Shown here in pieces: positions 44,461-56,810 of a stretch of 64,000 bases of DNA. Source of the DNA: Dipteronia dyeriana (lineage: Eukaryota; Streptophyta; Magnoliopsida; Sapindales; Sapindaceae); the NCBI GenBank assembly GCA_032871835.1, contig CM065300.1:65111192-65175191 (forward strand), given 5' to 3'. The position numbers were made by a program, and so were the translations under genes. Under the pieces are notes generated by a model. That model did not search any database and was not told where the DNA came from. It was given only the letters and a program-made list of their open reading frames with translations. How positions within the stretch are numbered: position 1 is the stretch's first letter; each line of letters opens with the position of its first letter.

Positions 44461-45860
44461 TTATGAAGATTTTTGATTTGGCATAATCTGAGGTTGTCTA
44501 TTACACCGCCGCAAGCTAATGGGACTTTGGCAGACCATTAACTTGTCCTTCAATGTAGTAAAACGAGTGCTAGACAATCCTTTGGTGAATATATCAGCAA
44601 TTTGATCTTCAGTTCGTATATAGCAAACCTCAAGTTTCTTTCGAACAACTTTCTCTCGAACGTAGTGATAATCGACTTCAATATGTTTTGTTCGTGCATG
44701 AAATACTGGGCTTGAAGCCAAAGAAATCGAGCTTATATTATCACACCAATTGTGAGGCGTAAAAAGATAAAGTCGTAGATCTTTTAAAAGAGACCGTAAC
44801 CATGAAATTTCTGCCGTGGTACTAGCAAGTTGGCGATATTCAGATTCCGTGCTTGATCTAGATATAATCGGTTGCTTTTTAGCACTCCATGAGATTGGAT
44901 TTTGACCAAGATATACACAATAACCACCGGTAGATCGTCGATCGATTGGACTTCCAGCATAATCTGCGTCAGAGTAGGCTTCAAGATGTAATGAGTCTGG
45001 CATAAACCATGATCAAATGTTCCCTTAACATAACGTAAAATACGTTTGACAGCAGCCCAATGAGTGGTGGTAGGCTGATGCATATTGACACACTTGATTA
45101 ACAGAGAAAGATAAATCGGGTCTTGTTAATGTCAAGTACAACAAAGCCCCAACTATACTTCTTTAATAGGAAGGATCTGGAAGTGGATTACCATCATTCA
45201 TGTCCATTTTCTTGCCACTGGTAGCTGAAGAATGATATGGTTTGGCATCTTCCATTTTAGTTCGGCGAAGCAAGTCTAAGGCATACTTTGATTGTGTTAA
45301 GTGTAAACCTGATGCAGTAAATTCAACTTCAAGACCTAGAAAATAATGCAAGTTACCAAGATCTTTCATAGCAAATAATTTCCCTAAGTTTGCAATAAGT
45401 TCCTTGAGGAGAGATTCACTATTACCTGTAATAAGAATATCATCCACATGTATTAGTAAAATAATGGTAACTTCAATTTTATGATATGTAAAAAAAGAAT
45501 AATCAGCCGTAGATTCAATAAATCCAAGATTTTCAAGGTAGTCGGAAAAATGGTTGAACCATGCCCGTGGTGCTTGTTTTAAACCGCAAAGAGATTTATG
45601 AAGTCGATAACATGATTGGGGAATGAAGGGTTCTCAAACCCTTTTGGTGGTCGCATGTAGACTTCTTCATTTAGGAATCCATGAAGAAATTCATTTTAAA
45701 CATCCAACTATCGAATTGTCCATTTTTGATGGATTGCAAGAGATAGAACAACTCGTATAGTAGTATGTTTCACAACCGAACTAAAAGTCTCTGTATAGTC
45801 AATTTCTTCTTGTTAATGAAACCCATTAGCTACAAGTCGAGCTTTGTAGTGTTCAATAGA
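44461..45860 (-). pseudogene. Copia RT and RNase H
   Basis: RT remnants run from 45860 (ARLVANGFH, then FLNEEVYMRPPKGFENP and LHKSLCGLKQAPRAWF), with the active-site box HVDDILITGNSESLL at 45447 (the usual Tyr is His). After a shift, RNase H (45003-44461) reads LEAYSDADYAGSPIDRRSTG, SRSSTESEYRQLA, HARTKHIEVDYHYVREKV and DQIADIFTKGLSS. These are standard copia motifs for copying RNA into DNA and removing the RNA strand. Stops occur near 45820, 45705 and 45692, and the frame changes at about 45160 and 45000. Confidence 0.9.
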
Positions 45861-47294
45861 CTCATCCGAATGTTTTCTTTATTTTAAACACCCATTTATT
45901 GGATAATACATTCATATCTGAAGTGCGCTCAACCAATGACCAAGTACCACATTGCTGCAAAGCGTTGAATTCTAAACACATAGATGTACACCATTCAATT
46001 TGTTTTATAGCTTGACTAAAACATGGAGGTTCAATCTGTTCAGGCATATGAGTTATTGTCAAAGCATATTTTCTATTAGGAACATGAGTACCTACCTTTC
46101 CTCGTGTAACCATAGCATGGGTAGACGAGGATGTTAGAACTGGTATATCAGTTGTATGAAGATAATTTGGTGATTGGTCATTTTCTGTGGTGGTGGTCAA
46201 TTGTTGGGCTAAATCTAAAATAAGTGGTTCATTATTGGTGGAGGTCAATTGGTGATTGAAAACAGGGGGTTCACATATGGGTACATTTGAGTTGGGCACA
46301 TATATGGATGGGGGTGGTGTCATGTGAGGTGGTAAGGAAAATGATGAGTTAATGGGAATTATTAACGGGGAGTCGGTTGATTTTTTAGACAATTGAGAAA
46401 CATGGTGATGATGCTTAAAAGGAAAAGAAAATTCATCAAAAATAACATGACGATATAAATAAATTCGTCCATTATCAAGATCCAAACATCGATATCCTTG
46501 GTGATTGAGTGAGTAACCCAAAAAAACAACATTTTTTTGATCGAAATTGAAGTTTGTTTTTGTTATATGGATGTAGATATGGAAAACAAGCACAACCAAA
46601 AACACGAAGAATTTCATAATTTGGAGCTTGAAGAAAAAGTTTTTCATATGGGGAAATATTTTCTAAAACCTTTGTAAGAAGACGATTAATTAAAAACACA
46701 ACAATATTAAAAGCATCAACCCAATATTGAGGTGGCATGCTAGCATTAGCTAAAAGAGTGAGACCAGTGTCTACAATGTGACGGTGCTTTCTTTCGGCAA
46801 CACCTTTTTGCTCCGGAGTATGGGGACAAGATAATCGGTGAGAAATACCATGTTTTTCTAAGAAAGCTTGAAAAGATTTACCAATATATTCACCGCCTCC
46901 ATCAGTTTGAAAAGATTTTATTTGACAAGAAAACAGATTTTCAACATGTGTTTTAAATTTCACAAAATAAACAAAAGCTTCATGTTTAAAACGCATTGGA
47001 AAAATCCATGAATATTTAGAATAATCATCAACAAATAGAATATAATATTTGGATCCTTTTATTGAATAACATGGAGATGTCCATATATCTGAATGAATTA
47101 ATTCCAAAGGTGAGCGAGATAGATGTTGATGCTTGAAATGGTAAATGGAAACTTTTGCCCATAAGACAAGACTCACATACAAAATTACTAGTAAAAGTGT
47201 CTTTAAGAGGCAAATGATATTGAGAGACAATTTGCTTTAAAATTGGTAAAGCAGGATGTCCTAACCGATGATGCAAACTGGATGAGCAACTCAA
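45861..47294 (-). pseudogene. Copia integrase
   Basis: A GAG-pre-integrase segment (LHHRLGHPALPILKQIV, CESCLMGKS) is at 47280-47140. The integrase core has catalytic Asp in LIHSDIWTSP, Asp in FQTDGGGEY and Glu in PEQKGVAERKHRH (about 47120-46790). The C-terminal RVFGCACFPYLHPYNKNKL, then VFLGYSLNHQGYRCLD and a long linker into RT (GTWSLVER, NKWVFKIKK, ending 45862) complete it. Frames overlap at 47230-47290 and near 46500-46640, so two or three frameshifts separate the parts. Confidence 0.9.
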
Positions 47295-48649
47295 ACTCCA
47301 ACAAAAGCAAAAGGCTGAATTATTTTATTTGAATTGTAATGACTAAGCTGCATAGGATAAATGCCATGTTCACTCTTGTCTTGGAAAAGTGTCTTCCTTA
47401 TTTTTTTATCCTTAATAAAAAAACCATTAGAGTAAAAAACAAAATAACAATGATTATCACAAGAGAATTGATTAACAGACAATAAATTAGCATAAGTAGA
47501 AGGACAATGTAAAATATTATTCATATTAAAAGTAGAGGAATTATGAAGAAGCTGGGAAGAACCAATATGAGATATAGGCAAACCTGAATCATTACCGATC
47601 GCAACTTGATCATTGCCATGATACTCAGTTTGTATGGATAAATTGGAAAGATCGGATGTGATGTGGTTGGAAGCACCACTATCCGTGTACCAAAATTGAT
47701 CATCTTTATTCACATTTGTAGAAGCCACCATAGCTGTAAGCTTTTTAGTGGGTATACGACCTTCATATGCATAATCCATTCGATGATAGCGATTAATTGA
47801 TGTGTGTCCGAAACGACCACAAATCTGACATTTGTGTCGGTTGTCAGATGGAGATGAACTAGGATGTGGAGAATGATTCGGGGAACGAGCTAGTCGTTGA
47901 TGATTTTGAGAGGAGCGATGTTGATTAAAGCTACCTCGACCATGTGATGAGTTTGTTTTAGATTTGGGAGCATAAAAGGCAGTACCTGCACTCTCAGATA
48001 AAACTGAATTTTGCTCATTAAGTCGCATTTCAGTGCTTAATAGAAGACCAATAAAATCATCCAAGGAAATGGAAGTATCTCGAGCTTGTGTCGAATTTAC
48101 GGTCACCTCGTATGCAAGACCGACATTATTCATAATTATAGTAATAAGATCATCATCATCAACGGGTTTTCCAGCAAGAGCTAAATTATCGGCAATATGA
48201 GTTATTTTATCGATAAAATCAGAAATGGATAGATCACCTCTCTTAGTGTTGTGGAGTTGATTTTTCAGTTGTAAAATGCGTGTTTTAGATTGAGATGCAT
48301 ACCTCTTTTCAAGGGATTTCCAATCTGCATGAGAAATTGATAATAGAGCCACCGTTGAAAGAACACTCGGTGTTAATGATGCGTTGATCCAACTTAATAT
48401 AAGATGATCCTTTTGTTGCCACTCTGTGTATGCTGGATTAATGTCAGTTGTATCGTTTCTAGAGGAATCGACCTTGAATTTCGCAGGACAAGATTTTGTT
48501 CCATCGATAAAACCAATTAGATTTTGGCTCATGAGAACAGGTAAAAATTGTGCCAGCCAAAGAACATAATTATTTCTATCAAGTTTAATCGAAACTATAT
48601 GAGCAAGGTTGGGTACCACGACACCAACTGATGCACTAGAAAATTGCAT
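47291..48649 (-). CDS. Copia gag and protease, open 452 codons
   Basis: ATG at 48649 follows the PBS by about 90 bp. The gag domain (residues about 15-240) has KLDRNNYVLWLAQFLPVL, AYTEWQQKDHLILSWINASL and LKNQLHNTKRGDLSISDFI. A zinc knuckle follows, CQICGRFGHTSINRYH, where the last Cys is replaced by Tyr. A protease active site, FWYTDSGASNHITSDLS, is at about residue 320. This is the longest open frame of the window, but the element is defective downstream and its 5' LTR is broken, so it is not expected to be expressed from its own promoter. Confidence 0.88.
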   Translation of the reverse strand: MQFSSASVGVVVPNLAHIVSIKLDRNNYVLWLAQFLPVLMSQNLIGFIDGTKSCPAKFKVDSSRNDTTDINPAYTEWQQKDHLILSWINASLTPSVLSTVALLSISHADWKSLEKRYASQSKTRILQLKNQLHNTKRGDLSISDFIDKITHIADNLALAGKPVDDDDLITIIMNNVGLAYEVTVNSTQARDTSISLDDFIGLLLSTEMRLNEQNSVLSESAGTAFYAPKSKTNSSHGRGSFNQHRSSQNHQRLARSPNHSPHPSSSPSDNRHKCQICGRFGHTSINRYHRMDYAYEGRIPTKKLTAMVASTNVNKDDQFWYTDSGASNHITSDLSNLSIQTEYHGNDQVAIGNDSGLPISHIGSSQLLHNSSTFNMNNILHCPSTYANLLSVNQFSCDNHCYFVFYSNGFFIKDKKIRKTLFQDKSEHGIYPMQLSHYNSNKIIQPFAFVGV

Positions 48650-48741
48650 TTTTCAAAGAAAAACCAAAAGACAAAGAAAAAAAAGGGCTAAAATTGAAGT
48701 ATGAATATTGACAAGTTGCAAATGGAGTCGTTAGACTAATG

Positions 48742-48753
48742 CTCTGATACCAT
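48742..48753 (-). promoter_or_regulatory. Primer-binding site, initiator-Met
   Basis: The minus strand reads TGGTATCAGAGC, a perfect match to the standard plant iMet PBS, immediately next to the LTR. Confidence 0.92.
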
Positions 48754-50639
48754 GAAATAATACAAGACAATTGACTGAATTTTCTAAGTTCAAAAGATGA
48801 ATCTTAGCGTTTATTGTTAGGTTTTAGATTGTGTTGGCATTAATTCCATATCAAAATGATGTTTACTTGTAATGATTTAGTTGTTTAGATTCATGATGAT
48901 TCAAGCTTCAAAGAAGAATGAACAACAAGTCAAAGCAAGTTCAAAGTCTTCATAGAGAAAGGATGCAATATGGTTCTACAAAGGTATACTAAGACCTTAT
49001 CTTTCTCTTACAAGGCTTAGGCACACACACACAATTCATACATTTGTGTCCCTGCATCGTTGTGCACCATTATAGGCACACGCATACAATTCATTCATAT
49101 GTGTCCCTGCATCGTTGTGCACCACGTATAACATATTCACACACTTGAAGATGAATGCTCATGCATTGGTATGGAAATAACATGTTTTGGAAAGTGCATG
49201 ATTGGAGACTATCTCTATGTAGTATGTATTCTAGTGTGAATTGTGTTTGTATGTGTATATGTTTGTATAACATGGATATTGAACTTGATTTTAGTCTTAA
49301 ATATTTCTTGATTGAGTTCCGGTCATTTCGGTTACTCATACTACTGATTTCAAGCTCTAAGTCAAAAGATACTACACTTTCAACTCATGTTGCATATATT
49401 GTCTTCGTCATCATATATCGAGTCATATTATTATTTTCTGGGTTGAGTATCTTATATGTCCATTTCCAAGAGAGAGTAAAGGTTCATAATCAGCAAACGG
49501 ATTCAAATTCCGAGTTTGGAGGCCGGAGAACGGTCGAAGAACGTGAAGGAAAGTCAAGGAAAAAAAAAGACAGCAAAGCCTTCTGCCCCGAGATGGCCAC
49601 GCGCCATCTGGGGCAGCAAGCAAGCTTGGCTAATTCTTGTCCCTTTTGGTCATTTCATATGCCCATTTTCCCTCTCCTTTATATATCCCTTCCCTCTCAC
49701 ATTTTATTCTAAGAAGAAATTTAAAAACTTGAGTGCAGAATTTTCTGTCTACATTTTCTCACCTTCCAAACACCATAACTTCTTCATTTGAACTCCGATT
49801 TGAGTGATTCGAAGTTGAGAGTGTTTTTCTATTCATCCTAAATCTTTTCTTTGAAGGTTTGAGTGAGTGTTATTGCTGTTTTTGGAGTATAAACTGATAA
49901 AAACGGGACTGTACCAAAATCAACTAAGGTATTGATTTTCTCTCAAAGTTTTGTTTTAGAACTTGGTCAATTGCCTTGGGTTTTCTTTTTCAACATATAT
50001 ATGTGTCTTGTGATTGTTTTGATTTAAGTTTTGAACTCATTTAAAGCTAGGTTGATTTTCAATTGAAATCTCACATGTTGAGTTAGGTTTTGATTTTGCC
50101 TATGTTTTCACATGTTTGGGATTGTATTATGCTATCTTTGATTCTATGACTATTTGATGATCTTTGATTGATTGATTTTGTGAAAAATAGTTCCTCACAT
50201 GTATTAGGCTCTCTTTGGCCGATTTCTCACAATAATACATGTGCTTATGTTCTTTTGAGCTATTCGTGTGTTTTGTTGAATCTATGTATAGGAATATGCT
50301 CTAGAACTTTAGATTTTATCTAAATGACTTTGTCATATGATTTTAGCATGTTTTTTGTTTATGAGATTTAAACTTGATTATGTGTTAATTGAACATATCT
50401 TGTGATTCAAGTTTTAGATCTATGCATGTATCTAGGTTGTAATTAATGTTGAACATATCTTACATGATCTAGATGGATTAAACATGCATGATTGACTAGA
50501 CTACATTTGTTTTGTTCATTCATGCTCATGTCTAGTATTTTCCATAGGATGTGTTGATCATAATATTCTATGTTGCATGCTTGTTTGCGTTTTGCATTCA
50601 TGATCACCTAGATGACTTATGAGAAGGAAGTCTTGACAA

Positions 50640-50960
50640 TAGATGTGAGACCAATGTTGTTGAGCAAGAATTTCTTGGCAAGAGGTGTGAGACCTTGGAT
50701 TGTCAAGTAAGGAAGTCTTGACTAGAGTTGGGAGGACTCGGATAGTCGAGCAAGAAGTCTTGCCTAGGGTCGTGAGGATCCGAAAGGGTGAGCAAGAAGT
50801 CTTGCCTAGGGTCGTGAGGATCCGGAAGGGTGAGCAAGGAAGTCTTGACTTGAGTCGGGAGGACTCGAATAGTTGAGCAAGAAGTCTTGCTTAGGGTCAT
50901 GAGTATCCGGAAGGGTGAGCGAGGAAGTTTTGACAAGAGGTGTGAGGCCTCGAATTGTTG
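50640..50960. repeat. Tandem repeat inside the SIRE LTR
   Basis: Five or six diverged units built on GAGCAAGAAGTCTTGCCTAG plus GTCGTGAGGATCCG or GAGTCGGGAGGACTCG. Fewer units occur in the 3' LTR (about 58665-58870). Confidence 0.85.
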
Positions 50961-51296
50961 AGCAAGAGGGCGACATCTTCATGAGTAGGATAGGAGGGTA
51001 GTTTCTAGGTGAAAGGGTCACTTGGGAGATTGTACTTGTCTTATCTACTAGTGGATTTTGTTTGCCGGTGGTTGCTAACCCGTGGATGTTTCTTCTTCGA
51101 AGGTTTACCACGTTATATCTTGTGTCAACTTTTCTCTATCCCTATCTCTTTTATATTTGTATTTGTTATTTAAATACTATGGATAGAACTTTTTATGTCA
51201 GTTGACTTCCTTTCTATAATATAGATTGTGTATGTGTTACAATTACTTGTTTGTATCACACTTTACTTGTTTTATATATTGATTAAGTATCTTTAA

Positions 51297-51297
51297 T

Positions 51298-51339
<42 letters not shown>
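51297..51339. repeat. (TA)n microsatellite
   Basis: About 20 TA units in the 5' LTR; only a few remain at the same place in the 3' LTR (about 59206). Confidence 0.95.
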
Positions 51340-51342
<3 letters not shown>

Positions 51343-51470
51343 GATACAAGCAATCTAGAGGGACAAACTTTTGTTTGTTTCTAAGGGAGTCGAAAAAGGT
51401 GTCTAACCTGTTCACCCCCCCCTCCCCCTCTAGGTTAGCCTTGATCATTTAACCGTGTTTGTATTTTCAA

Positions 51471-51486
51471 TTGGTATCAAAACAGG
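51471..51486 (+). promoter_or_regulatory. Primer-binding site of the SIRE-type element
   Basis: TTGGTATCAAAACAGG, two or three changes from TTGGTATCAGAGC, next to the LTR end. Confidence 0.75.
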
Positions 51487-51574
51487 ACACTAGATTGTAC
51501 TTAGTGAGAGTCCAGATGATACATTCACGGTTTTTGCAAAGCTTTTGAAGTCATGGGTTTACAAGATGATGTAA

Positions 51575-53443
51575 TGGCGGAATGAGCCTCAAATACTAGG
51601 CAACCATTACTTCAAGGCACTAACTATAGGTATTGGAAGTTGAGGATGAAAGCCTACATCCGTTCTATTGATGAAAGGGCTTGGATGGTAGTGGAAGAAG
51701 GTTATAGTCCTCCTACCAAGGTTCAAGAGGATGGAACCATGATACTCAAGCCAAGGAGTGAATGGATAATAAATGAGTTTGAGGTTGCTAAATGGCACCA
51801 TCGTTCTATGAATGCCATTTTTAGAGGAGTTGATGGGCATCAATTCTTCTACATTCAAAATCTTGAATCCGTAAAGGAAACTTGGGATACTCTCCAAGTT
51901 ACTAATGAAGGAACCTTAGCGGTGAAGAAATCAAGGCTTCAAATGTTAGCATCACAATTTGAAGGTTTAAGTATAGGTAAAGAAGAAAAGTATGAAGACT
52001 TCCAATTTCGGCTTCTTAACATTGATAACCAATGTCAAGCACTTGGAGTACCTATCTTAAAAGAGCGTTTAAATTGGAAAATCCTTAGGTCTCTTCCTAA
52101 GAGATTTAAATCAAAGGTGATGACCATTGAGGAAAGCAAAGATGTGGATAGTATGAACATTGATGAGTTGCTTAGGTCTCTCCAAACTTATGAGATATGC
52201 TTGAAGACAAGGATTAAGAGTAAGGGAATCACTCTTAATGCTATTGAGGAGAGTGGTGATGAAAATGAAGAGATGGCTCTTTTGGTTAGAAAGTTCAAGA
52301 AGTTTCTAAAGAAGAATGCCAAGCCTAGAGGCAAGTCTTCTAAGGAAAAGGGAGTTAAGAAAACATCATCTAGAAAGGAATGAGAAGAATAGTCAAGCCA
52401 TGAACAAGAAAGATGTTCAATGCTATAATTGTCATGGTTTCGGTCACTTTGCTAGTGAGTACACCAAGAAGCCATCTAAGAAAGACAAAAAAGGCAAAGT
52501 GTTGGTGGCTACTTGGAGTGATGATAATTCTAGTGATAATGAGAGCTCTAGTGGTGAGTCTTCAAGTGATGAAGAGTTTGTGAGCAACTTTGTAGCTCTA
52601 ACGACTTCTCATTCTCCACTTGATGTTGATGGTACAATATCTTTGAACAAGAACTTTGATGCAAATCATCATGGAAGCTCTAGTTCCATTCCTACTAATC
52701 TTGAGTTGTTGGACAAGATAGAAAAGCTTGAAGAAGCTAGAGATAATGCTCTAAGAGGGGTAGTTGAGAAGGATGATTTGATCAAGAAACAACTAGATGA
52801 GTTTGTAATTGTCACTCGTAGACTTCTTGGTGAGAAAGGTGATATTATGAAGAAGTTTAGAGAACTTGAAAAGATAAACCGTGAGAAGGATAATATGATA
52901 TCTTCTTTGGAGAAGAGAGAACAAGAATTAATGGAAGAGATAGACACGACTAAGGAGGCCATCAAGGACTTAGTGAATGATTCGGTAAGTGTGTCTAGTG
53001 TTAGGAATCTTGTTAGCTCTCCTAGTGGTGAAGACGACTTGGTAGTTGAAAATGAGCTCTTGGAAACACCACTTTCTACTCACTTGGATGAAGTCGTGAT
53101 TGATAAGAAACCACACAAGAAGAGAAGATCAAAAGCCAAGAAGAAGTTGGTGAACAAGGTACCTATACAAACTCCTAGTGAAGGTAGTTCAACTCCAAAA
53201 GGTATAATCTCATCTTTTATTCCAATTTGCCATTATTGCTACACAATAGGTCACATTAAGCCTAGGTGTTATAAATATATTGAAAAATACAAATTAAGGA
53301 ATGAATCTAGAGATAAGGAGATTAAACTTCAACTTGAACATGCTAAGGATTTGAAAGTTGAAAAGCATGATAATTTTGCTAAGCATGAAAAGAAGTTTTG
53401 GAGTAGAAAGAAAACTGATCTTGTTCAACTTGACAAAGCTTGA
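51575..53443 (+). pseudogene. SIRE-type gag with two zinc knuckles
   Basis: Nucleocapsid/capsid precursor. The first frame (to 52383) has AYIRSIDERAWMVVEEGY, NEFEVAKWHHRSMNAIFRGV, KETWDTLQVTNEGTLAVKKS and LPKRFKSKVMTIEESKDV, characteristic of SIRE gag. A frameshift at about 52380 moves it to a second frame with knuckle CYNCHGFGHFASEY (final Cys lost), a Ser/Asp-rich stretch, a long coiled coil (residues about 120-230 of that frame) and a second knuckle CHYCYTIGHIKPRC (about 53229-53270). The frame ends at 53443; a decayed trace of the protease region may follow (to about 53660). Confidence 0.9.
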
Positions 53444-55280
53444 GTTGAAAATGTTAAGGAAGATTCAGTTAATGATATTCTTGTTAATCAAGTCATTGAA
53501 GGACTTTATTCTAGATTTAACATTGTTGTCAAGGATGATATTGGAAATGTTTGTGTAGGTACACCCAAGAACAAGTGGTTCAAGGGTGAGTGCTCTTATC
53601 ACTAATATAAGAAGCACATGTGAGATAGCTTTGAGGCAATATATCAATTGTGTTGAGAATTCTTGCTTGCTAGCTTTGAATACTCTATATATTGATATGA
53701 ACTTGGTTATCTCACATCATGTTTGTTAAGATGATCAAAATTTGTTGATTAACTTTAGAGAAGTTCTTTTGATATATGTGTTGATTGAGTTGAGATATTA
53801 TGCTTTTTATACTCTTGTTGTGAAACATCGTCAACTTGGTGTCATGAGGACATTCAAGGCAAGAGTGCTCATACAAAAGGCAGAAGTATGATAATTGGTG
53901 AATATAATGTGCAAAAAGATATCTCTATACTCTAATGCATGTTCTTTTAGATATTCATCTTTTGACTCAATCTTTGATATACATCTCATAGCATGTCATA
54001 TTAGAGAATTTTGTATAGCATACATATGGTTCTCATTGACATTTGTTGTTTTAGGATCTAATAGTGATATTATTCACATTGATCTTAACTTTGATGATTG
54101 TTTGTGTATAGTATATTGAGTGGCATTACTTTTGAAAATATGAGCTTCATATTCTTTGAATGCTACTCATTAGAGAAGTAATGATCTTGAATAAGTCACT
54201 ACTTATTGCTCTTAGATCATGTGCTTATGAGCCATAAAATCTTGGTTTTCTAAAATTGCACCTTGCTTCTCTTATATGTTTTTCTAGTAGGTTGAGTCTA
54301 CTAATATGTAAACTTTGGATACACCTTGAATTTTTTGTGCTTAAGTACATTTAAAATGACATATGGTTAGTATCCATTTTGCTTCGGTAAATACATAGAA
54401 CTCAACGAGCACCTTCATGGAAAGGGCTACACACATGGTTGTGAAAGCAACCCAATGTTGGAAAGAGCTATACCATTGTGATGAGTGAAAGCCACCATGA
54501 AGTGAATTTTGTTTATGTTAAAAAAATGGAAAAATCAAAGAAGTGTTGAAATGGAATCATAAAAAAAATTCTTTGATTCAAAGCCTAAAAAGAAAAGGAT
54601 GAAGGCTTAAAAAGAAGTATAGTTGAAAATCAAATGAGCTCGGGTTGAAAAACAAAAATGGGATGACGAGCCATATGCTCACACACGCCCATATATTGAA
54701 ATCTATTCTCTTAAAAGCAAAAAAAATCCGGATGATAATCGGTTTGACTTTTTATGGAAAAAGCTTAAGATGAATAGTTGTTGGAAATTGTTTACATGTT
54801 GATTATCAAACTGCTTCTTGATATATATTTGAAGCATATCTCTCACACACACATTTTGTTTATGAGTATGATGATATTTTAGCAATTGTTCAAAAATTAT
54901 GAGAGAACTTGAAAAATCTTTGTGTATCTCTCTTAGCATATTAAGCTTATTTTGTTGATATTTCTTTAAATTGCTTGAATGTGTGATTGTGTGAACATCT
55001 TTATGAACTTTATGCTATCATTGATTTTAGTTATAGCATTTATCAATGGGGAGCATTGTATGCTAGACATTGTTCTTTTTTATGATATGTTCACATGCTT
55101 CATTTTGTTACATGTTGGCATATTTTTGACTTAATGATACTTGTAAGATATTACTCACTATCTTTGTCTTGCATGATGATTTATTCTTAAGTCATATGTC
55201 TCTGTTTTTATATATTTGTGACTAATATGCTTCTTTTGTCTTTCACTCACTTTTGTTGTATGTATATAGCATCTTATAAC
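53444..55280 (+). other. Gene-poor internal stretch of the SIRE-type element
   Basis: Where SIRE elements have protease, integrase, RT and RNase H, this 1.8 kb shows only short frames without their motifs. It is T-rich and probably untranslated sequence between gag and the downstream ORF. Confidence 0.6.
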
Positions 55281-55289
55281 ACAAGAACA

Positions 55290-56355
55290 AATGGGAAGAA
55301 CTAAGATTACCGGAAGTGGAAATCAATTGAATCCCGTTGTGAAAGCCAAGTCTACCTCAAAAGGATCCAAAGCTTCAAGGACAAAAGATTGAGGGATCTT
55401 TGGAACAAAGAAGATATTTCAAGAGAGAGGCATTGACTTAGGTAAGTGTAAAGTTTCTTATGTTCTTAACTGCTTAAAGGATAGAAATTGGGAATCTTGG
55501 GTGAGCATGTTAGGAATTGTGAACGATACTCTTGTTAGAGAGTTTTATCTTAAATATAGAGAAAGTGCCACCTTATTGGATGCTTTGATGGAAATTAGGG
55601 GTGTTATGTTTAGAGTTAACCCGGAAAACATTAACAAGTTTCTTGGGCTATCTAATGATATAGATTCTAGTTTTCTAGATGTGGATGTCATTGAGAATCT
55701 TAATATCATGGGTAGAACTCTTTGTGACAATGCTTCTTTTGAGTGGAAAGGTAGAGCATATATTAGTCAACATGAGTTAACTAAGGCTAGTGCATTTTGG
55801 CATCAATTTATTTGCACTAACATTATTAGATCTTCGAATTCAATAGAGTTGAATAATGACAAGATCAAAATAGTGTATGCCTTGGTGACTAATCAACCTA
55901 TAAACCTTGGAGATCTTCTCATATATTATATTGATAGTGCAACTTTCTCTTCTAGAGGTGATAAAAAGCTTGCATTACTGGGATTTATAACTTCATTATG
56001 TTTAGCTCACGGGGTTAAGAGTAGAGAAGATGATGTGTTAGTTCAACCCTAGGAAAAGTATTGTGATAAACGTGTGTCATATATGTCATATAAGAATAAG
56101 GGTAAGACTTGTGATACTTTTGGACTATTTAGTAGTTCTCAAGTTGATAATCATGTGATTAGCACAAATATTCTTCCGGATTGGGCTATACAATTGAAGG
56201 AGAAGGTTGATGAACTTAGTGTTATAGTTGTTCAACAAGATGCTAGAATAAAAGAGTTGGAGGAATGTATTGCTTCAAGTTCAAGACCACCTCTCAAGCA
56301 TTATGTTAGATCAACTACTCGCACAACTTTCTTTGGTGGACCAAGTAGCTAGTAT
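55290..56355 (+). pseudogene. 'Putative plant transposon protein' ORF in the SIRE-type element
   Basis: Begins near an ATG at 55291 (MGRTKITGSGNQLNP, basic, low complexity), has an in-frame stop near 55390, continues as an open frame 55501-56052 with TLVREFYLKYRES, VMFRVNPENINKFLGL, KASAFWHQFICTNI and GDLLIYYIDSATFSSRGDKK, then a stop and a last part (56074-56352) with a coiled coil (QLKEKVDELSVIVVQQDARI). The REFY/INKFLGL pattern is that of the plant repeat-associated domain annotated as putative plant transposon protein. Its biochemical role is unknown. Its place before the purine tract and 3' LTR is that of an env-like extra ORF. Confidence 0.75.
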
Positions 56356-56810
56356 TTGAGTCTTGTGGTATAATTCTTAATTTTTGGCATCATTTCATGT
56401 CAAAAAGGGGGAGAAAGAGATGCTAGTTACTTAGTTTCTTTTTATGTTGTTTTTGTGAACTTTTGAACTTTCAATGGCATGTAATAATTAGTCTTAAGAT
56501 TTGGTTAAGAATTCTTGTGTTTTGCCATGTATTGACGGGGAGATACATGTATTTGTGGACTTAATTGTATTTTCTTATCCATATTATATGTTGCCATTTG
56601 TTGTTGTTCTCTTGTATATGCATTGTGCTTTGAGATGATTTGTAGGTTGCTTCAAGAGAAGATCAAGATGAAGTTCAAGAGTTGATGAAGATTAGTTATA
56701 GGAATCTTACTCATTGTAATGTGAATGAGTGATTTTGTGACCTATCTTCATTTTTATATTTGTAGTAAATGTATAGGTGTTTTGACATGGAATTTGCCAA
56801 AGGGGGAGAT

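Larger units (their letters stand above)
44198..48814 (-). mobile_element. Ty1/copia element, Ale-like, short LTRs
   Basis: The 3' LTR (44198 to about 44370) and the start of the 5' LTR (48754-48814) share TGAAATAATACAAGACAATT and the next 40 bp. A canonical initiator-Met PBS adjoins the 5' LTR. Internal order gag, protease, integrase, RT, RNase H is the copia order. LTRs of about 170 bp and gag-pol of about 4.2 kb suggest the Ale lineage. The 5' LTR is broken at 48815 by the SIRE-type element and its remainder is not found after 59287. Confidence 0.88.
48815..51469 (+). repeat. 5' LTR of the SIRE-type element
   Basis: TGTTAGGTTTTAG to TTGTATTTTCA. It matches the 3' LTR with scattered substitutions and two size differences: a (TA)n expansion at 51297-51339 and more copies of a 55-60-bp repeat (50640-50960). 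It ends with a C-rich stretch (51410-51430) typical of SIRE LTRs. Confidence 0.88.

Noticed and set aside
48742..48753. tRNA gene suggested by tRNA-end sequences at several PBSs
   Set aside because: Only 12-18 bases complementary to tRNA 3' ends are present, next to LTRs; no cloverleaf can be formed around them.
49155..49791. 185- and 91-codon plus-strand frames (also at 57148-57827)
   Set aside because: Both copies lie in the SIRE LTRs and the frames differ between the two LTRs, so they are not conserved as protein.
52669..52965. 98-codon minus-strand frame
   Set aside because: Shadow of the SIRE gag coiled coil on the other strand; Ser/Phe-rich translation only.
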